From Zygnema cylindricum (lineage: Eukaryota; Streptophyta; Zygnematophyceae; Zygnematales; Zygnemataceae): DNA of 64,000 nt. Shown here piece after piece: positions 58,460 through 64,000 of the stretch. The translations under genes and the position numbers were made by a program. Numbering within the stretch: position 1 is the stretch's first letter; the number at the start of each line of letters is the position of its first letter. Location: assembly GCA_037447655.1 (NCBI GenBank), contig JBBHKE010001171.1, forward strand, positions 62,001 to 126,000. Reading direction: 5' to 3'. The notes under the pieces were generated by a model. It did not search any database. It saw only the letters and a program-made list of their open reading frames with translations, and had not been told where the DNA came from.

Positions 58460-61400
58460 ATGGCGACCGAGTTTGAGAGGCTTCCAAAGGATGTGAAGCC
58501 AATTAAATATTCTGTTACTTTGGAACCCGACTTGGAAAGTTTTACATTTAAGGGTTCTTTGGACATTGAGCTGGATGTGCTAAGGTCCACAAGCCAACTC
58601 AAATTCCATGCCCAGGATTTAGAGATATTCAAGGTGAGGTTCTCTGATTTGTCAAAAAAATTATGAGGGGAATGGTGAATTCTTTTGTTAAGGGAATCGT
58701 GGAAGCCAGTTTCATTTCTTCTTCCAGAAGACAAGTGAAGACGTGGGCCCTTTTTGTCGTGCTACAAGGAGTTCTGACATTCACCATTTTGTGTGCAGCA
58801 TTGATTCTAGAATACGTCTAGATAGTAATGGAGTGGATGAAAAATTGCATGCTTCTCGCCTCTGGCCCTTATAGAGGAATTTACTCGAATCACGTTTATA
58901 GCACACGCTCTGTATCAAATGTCCTGTTTTTTTTGAAGAGGGAGGGAGGGAGGGAGGGAGGGAGAGGGAGGGAGGGAGAGGGAGAGAGGGGGAAAGGAGG
59001 GAGGGGGCGTTAGAGATATCTTGAGTTCAAGTTAAAATTTGGAAAAAAAAACAATTTTACTTTATTCAAGTTGATTTTTTATTTTTACAACTCAATAGAA
59101 AATTTAAAAAGTTGATATATTCTATTAGATGTTGTGTAAATAGAGTTTTAAGTATTTAATTTGGTAAAACCATCAAAACATTACTCGGCAATATTATTTA
59201 TCTATAAGTTATATACAAATGATATATAATTAACGATAATATAAATGTGTATGTATAAATTTATATATGCGTACGTATTTGTAGATATACACAATTATTA
59301 CATGTATATACATACACCATATAAATCGATTCATGTATGTGTTTATTTATGTAATAATTGTGTTTGATAATTGTCTGAACTGTTGTGGAGCTGATGTGAT
59401 ATTGGTATAAAGCTGATTTGTGAATCTTTTTTATGGGCAATGATCAAAATATTACTATAAAATATAATTTGAGAGCTTCCGTCGATGTTCTGACAACTTC
59501 TAAAAAGCTCAGTATCTTTGTGACTTGTGGAAGTTTAAGCTTAATGTTGTAAACTGTATTTTTGGGATGTTTTTGAAGAGGTTCCTGAATGCTTTTTTGC
59601 AAATTTTCTTTTTCTTAACATCAAATGATCTGTTATTTAGCCTCGCCTTCCCAATTTAAAAGCATACCTGCAATTGTTTTTTCCAGGAACTGATTTCATT
59701 TCTAAGCAATAGTAAATTTATGATGTCCAGGCTGAGGTTTTCAGCAATGGAAATTCTCTTTCTACCGGAGACTCTGTTCTTCCTGTAGAGATAGACAAGG
59801 AAGCTGGAATAGCTGTTGTTGGACTTGGAAGCAAATTGCTGGAACCAGGGAAAGCCCAACTACATCTTGATTTCCAGGGCACGCTCAATGGCAGCATGGT
59901 TGGCTTTTACCGTAAGTCGATTATCATATTCTTTCTTTTCTAGGCTTTCTGTAGTCACATTAGAAGATCTTCTTTGACGGTAGTTATCAGACTCTCTCAC
60001 TTTTGGGCAATACTTTAATATACTACTTTATCTAAGTTAGCTGCCATCAACAAATGGTTTTCCCTTATAAAAACTCCTAACAATAGCAAGCCTCGAGAGC
60101 TCTCGCCAGGTGGGCTAAGTACCATTAAGTTGTAGACCATTGCCAAATGATTTGGTTCAGGTATTTTTGTTGGTCATGAGAAAGGGCACACTTGTCTGTT
60201 CAGCATTTGGTCTCACTGTGCCCAGGTTGTGAACAGGAGCTGGCTACATGAAGGATGGAAAAAAACATTACATGGCGACAACACAATTCGAAGCCACGGA
60301 AGCTCGCAAGGCTTTGCCATGCTGGGATGAGCCTGCTTTAAAGGCAACATTTTCTGTGACATTGGTAGTGCCCGAGGGCTTGACCGGGCTTTCTAATATG
60401 CCTGAAGTGTCTCGCGAGCTCTTGCCAAGTGGCTCCACAGCAGTGAAATTTGCAGATACACCTATTATGAGTACCTACTTGCTGGCATTTATCGTCGGTG
60501 ATTTGGAGAAAGTGACTACAACCACAAAGGCAGGCGTGGAGGTAAGCTTTATAAAAAATTAAGACATGAAGGAAAAATGTATCCTGTATTTGGTTCGTCT
60601 TTTCTAAATGCTTTGTCGTCATTCTGATGCCATTTGGAGCGTGTTTATTGTTAACAGAAAGAAACGTGTCTTTAACTGTTTTTCATCCTTTCTCCAGTTA
60701 ATTGCGGGTTAATTTTTTTTGTCTGCTAAAGTGAGAGAACACAGAACTGAAGTAACCACAAAACCCATAGTTCCATATACAAGTCAATGTTCTAAGCTTG
60801 CTAGAGGAAGTTGCAGACCTTATTGTGTTTTTTTTTTTTTTTGTTTCAAATGATGTGGTGTTGTGGTTGCCTCTGTCATATTGATCGAAGCAGTGCAGGA
60901 ACATGGATATGTAATTTTAAGATTGAACTTAAACTCTGATCCATGATTTCTTGTCTTGAAACATTTATGGCCAGTTTTCTAGAAAGTCTCCGTTGCAAAT
61001 TTTCGCTCTCCAGAAGTTCAATGGCTCGTGATGCTATTTTGTTTTCAGCATTGGAACTCTGTGTCCTAAAAACAACTCTTCATGATGGAAAGTCTTTAAT
61101 TGTTTAAGTTCTTCTTGGATTCTCTGTGCCTGGCAATTGTTGATTTTACCTTTTCCACTTACGTGTCTTCCATGGCAACCTTACTTTTGGAAACGAGCTC
61201 GTTCTTTGTTCTTTTTCCGAGGTCTGGTTTTGTTAATCGCTATTTTTTTTCTCAAAGAATTTGTGATTGGTTATGCAGCAATGTTAGTTTATTTTCTGGG
61301 TTTCTTAATGTTGGGGTGGCAGGTGAATGTGTACACAACACCAGGCAACAAAGAACAGGGACGTTTTTCTCTTAAAATTGCCTCGGAAATTATAACCTTT

Positions 61401-64000
61401 TTTGCAGACTACTTCGGCATCGAGTATCCTTTGCCCAAGGCTGACCTTGTTGGTACGTTAAATTATTTGAAAGCTTTGCATAAAAGTGCTGCGTCTTCCA
61501 ATGAAAATTAAGGCTCAAATTTCTGTCACACTCGAATTTCTGACTTCACATTCAAATTTCTTCGTCAATCTTGACAACAAAGTGACATACTTCACAGCTG
61601 TTTGGATTGATCACTTTTCAAATTTGTACTCAGTGTTTCACAGCTTAATGTCGTGTCACACCTCACCTTTTGAGGTTTTGGTGTTAATCACTCTTTGCGA
61701 TCCAAATCTGGGAACGGAATGTCATGATCCGGGCATGTTCATGAGCGTTTTACAATAAGGAGAAAGTGAAATTGCATGAAGCCTTTTGATTAGACATTCC
61801 ATTTTGCAATGCATAAACAGCTTTTAATTGCATTAAGTTGTCCTGATTTGTTTATCTCTATTACAAGCACCAGTTTTCTTGCACAAAAGGCTAGATTCAC
61901 TCATATTCCTGCCTTGAAGTAATGCGCCCAAGCTATTGCTCTTATTTATTTTTCCATGTTAATTTTTAACGCTCAGACATGTCGCGAGGTCTGAAACTTT
62001 CATCACCTTTCACATTTATGCACCCTGTCCTCACTGTGTTTATGCAAAATGTTGACAGATCAACATTAGGAGACACACTGTTAAGAATCTTACTAGTAGA
62101 CTCAACTGTTTCCTCTGGTTGCTATGGTTTTTCAGCTGTCCCAGAGTTTGCCATGGGAGCAATGGAGAATTGGGGGCTCATAACATTTCGTGACACCGCC
62201 CTTTTGGTCAATGAAGCAACATCTTCAGCGGCAGCTTGTCAACACGTGGCCTATGTTGTCTCCCACGAGCTTGCTCATCAGGTATTTGTCGACAGGATTT
62301 CTTCAGGTTGAAAGGCTTTGACCATGATCCAGCCTTATCACTACACCGCTAATCGTTATTAGTGTTAAAGTTTTTTTCGCCACTTAAAACATCTTTTCTC
62401 CGTGCACAGGTGTCTGATTGTCAATCGGAGGCTGCCAATAGGAAGATGAGAGTCTTGCCTTCCAATAGCAACCATCGGATTGATAATCCGACAAGTGTGC
62501 ACGAAGAAAAGATGTTTTTAAGTGTCAAAAAAACTTTAAAACTAATAATGATGAGCGGTGTAGTCATCGTGGAAAATCTGGTTCACATCCTGGCCATATT
62601 AGTGTATGCATTGGGATTTGGTGCCCTAAACCATGAACTAATATCGAGCCAGGGTTGGGGGAAACACAGGATGCCCTGTGGTTTCCCTGAATTTGTTATG
62701 GTATTATGAACTGACTCACTTATATTCCATATTGAAGGAGGTCTTTGCAGCTCGTCAATAGGTATTTAAATCACCTTTTGTCAATCATGTACAGAAGTTG
62801 AACCGGACTGATTCCGATCCTTATTTTGCCTTGTTTGATTACAGTGGTTCGGAAACCTGGTGACAATGGAGTGGTGGAGTGATTTATGGCTTAACGAGGG
62901 TTTTGCCACGTGGGTGGGATGGCTCGGTGTGGACCATGTCCATCCCGAGTGGGATATCTGGACACAGGTTAGTATTCTCTGTTGAGTTTAATGCTTAATT
63001 ACTTACCAAGAATGATAATGTACATTTTTTTTGAGGATACGTTGATGTTTGCATATCGGAAGGCTCATGTTGAGGATAATGCTACAACTAGTTGCCAAAG
63101 AATGCATATTTATAAAGTGCTTTGATGTACACATATTGGTAAGCTCATGTCGAGGATAATGCTATGTTTAGTCATCAGAGAATGTATGTTTCTGGTTTTC
63201 CACAGGTTGGCAGGCTCATATACAAGAATGTTATTTTTGCTACGGAGTATTTTGCGGTCTTCTGTCAAAGCATTTTGTTGGCTCTGTTAAGGACGGTAGT
63301 AATGTTGCAGGAGTGAAGAGCTGTCTCACATACTAATTCTTTCTTCTTTCTGTGTTTCTCGGGGGTTCAGTTTGCCAGCTCTGACATGGGATCCGCATTG
63401 GTGGCTGATGCTCTTCTTTCTTCTCACCCTATTGAAGTACCCATTAATGACCCTAAGGAGATCACGCAAGTTTTTGATGCTTTGAGTTACCGAAAAGGAG
63501 CCTGTGTTGTCCGTCAATTGGATGCTGCAGTCACTCCTGACCTCTTTAAGAAGGTGAGTCGAGCGTTTCTGTCTGATTCTTCTAATGCTATGATAATTTG
63601 TGTCATTACTTTCTCTCTATAAAAAATGTTTTTTTCACAGTTTAACCTTTATTGAAAACTATCACCATGGACATCTCTGAATGAGCAACTTTGCAAAGGG
63701 AAGCCTCTCTCCTGACCTTGGTTCTCCCAGAAAAAGGTACTTATTCTTCTCTTTCTCTCGAAAAAAAAATTGCAGGGCTTACGGACCTATCTCAAAAGGC
63801 ACCAATGGGGCAATACTGTGACCAATGATCTTTGGAAGGCTGTCGCTGAGGAGTCAGGAAAACCTGTCGAAGACATGATGAGAAGTTGGACTCAGCAAAT
63901 GGGATACCCTCTCATTTCAGTCACACCTTCTCCAGACGGAGGTTTACATTTGCGTCAATGTCGATTTCTGTCCAAAGGTCCTCCTACTACTGAAGAGGAC
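58460..64000 (+). CDS. Puromycin-sensitive-type M1 aminopeptidase (3' end off window)
   Basis: Exons 58460-58633, 59731-59911, 60237-60541, 61323-61452, 62136-62281, 62845-62967, 63371-63553 and 63776 to beyond 64000, all in phase, give the first 489 residues; the family is usually near 870-920. It is a zinc metallopeptidase that removes N-terminal residues from peptides. The start is [12 protein letters not shown]. The exopeptidase motif GAMEN is at 271-275, the zinc site HELAH at 307-311, and the third ligand Glu is E330 in LNEGFA, giving HExxH-x18-E. Exon 8 carries [15 protein letters not shown] and the start of the C-terminal half. The zinc site is split by intron 5, which carries a MITE. 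The cytosolic type is inferred from the N-terminus, which shows no signal peptide. Confidence 0.93.
58938..59008 (+). repeat. GGGA microsatellite in intron 1, copy 2
   Basis: Shorter allele-like counterpart of 54546-54640. Confidence 0.9.
62344..62560. mobile_element. Palindromic mariner-like MITE in aminopeptidase intron 5
   Basis: 217 bp with ends CACCGCTAATCGTTATTAG / CTAATAATGATGAGCGGTG and TA on both sides. The arms stay complementary far inward (AAAACATCTTTTCTCCGTGC against GCACGAAGAAAAGATGTTTT). Confidence 0.85.

Larger units (their letters stand above)
56956..60822. repeat. Aminopeptidase 5' duplication, copy 2
   Basis: The second copy, attached to the full gene. Relative to copy 1 it carries extra MITEs at 56982-57414 and 57493-58202. 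The match ends in intron 3, where copy 1 breaks to unrelated sequence and copy 2 continues with a T run. Confidence 0.9.

Noticed and set aside
1-64000. tRNA or rRNA genes
   Set aside because: None recognised by eye on either strand; a covariance search could still find one.

Overview
The window looks like nuclear DNA of an intron-rich eukaryote. Every confident gene is split by GT-AG introns in compatible phases, repeats fill roughly half the sequence, and a complete Ty3/gypsy-type LTR retrotransposon and many MITE-like elements are present. A plant or algal lineage is my best guess: the LTR element has an initiator-tRNA-Met-type primer binding site, the LIN1-like protein ends in an OCRE-like aromatic repeat instead of a GYF domain, and a TTTAGG-like repeat is present. 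I cannot name the species. There is a 10-N assembly gap at 7675-7684.

Layout. (1) 1-15637 holds two nearly identical copies (1-6565 and 9043-15637) of a segment carrying a four-exon minus-strand coiled-coil gene and a 715-bp MITE. A 2.5-kb mosaic of other MITEs and the gap separates them. (2) 16923-21569, minus strand, is a seven-exon gene I reconstruct as a Mis18-family centromere protein; two of its exons are only 22 and 10 nt. (3) 21985-34653 is a chain of MITE-like elements that abut one another through a single TAA/TTA. It is interrupted by a foldback element with an 8-bp target duplication and by a young LTR retrotransposon (24121-30734, 5-bp duplication GTTAC) that has lost its integrase core. 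(4) 37647-43465, minus strand, encodes a DUF3504 (crypton-type tyrosine recombinase-like) protein that lacks the catalytic tyrosine and has a long Pro/Ser tail. (5) 43619-45658, minus strand, is a small unrecognised gene with a duplicated 22-nt exon. (6) 46272-51576, plus strand, is a ten-exon LIN1/CD2BP2-type U5 snRNP protein gene. (7) 53641-64000, plus strand, holds an M1 puromycin-sensitive aminopeptidase gene, running off the right edge, preceded by a truncated tandem copy of its first three exons.

The cellular genes look like unrelated housekeeping genes (splicing, centromere, proteolysis) and not a pathway cluster. The most unusual material is the MITE superfamily. Several sequence families share GGGT...ACCC ends, TAA/TTA targets and an internal GACCGTTGGAT-like box, and several of them also carry a central palindrome whose sequence differs between families while the fold is kept. 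Gene models were assembled by eye from splice sites and reading phase, so exon boundaries are predictions.
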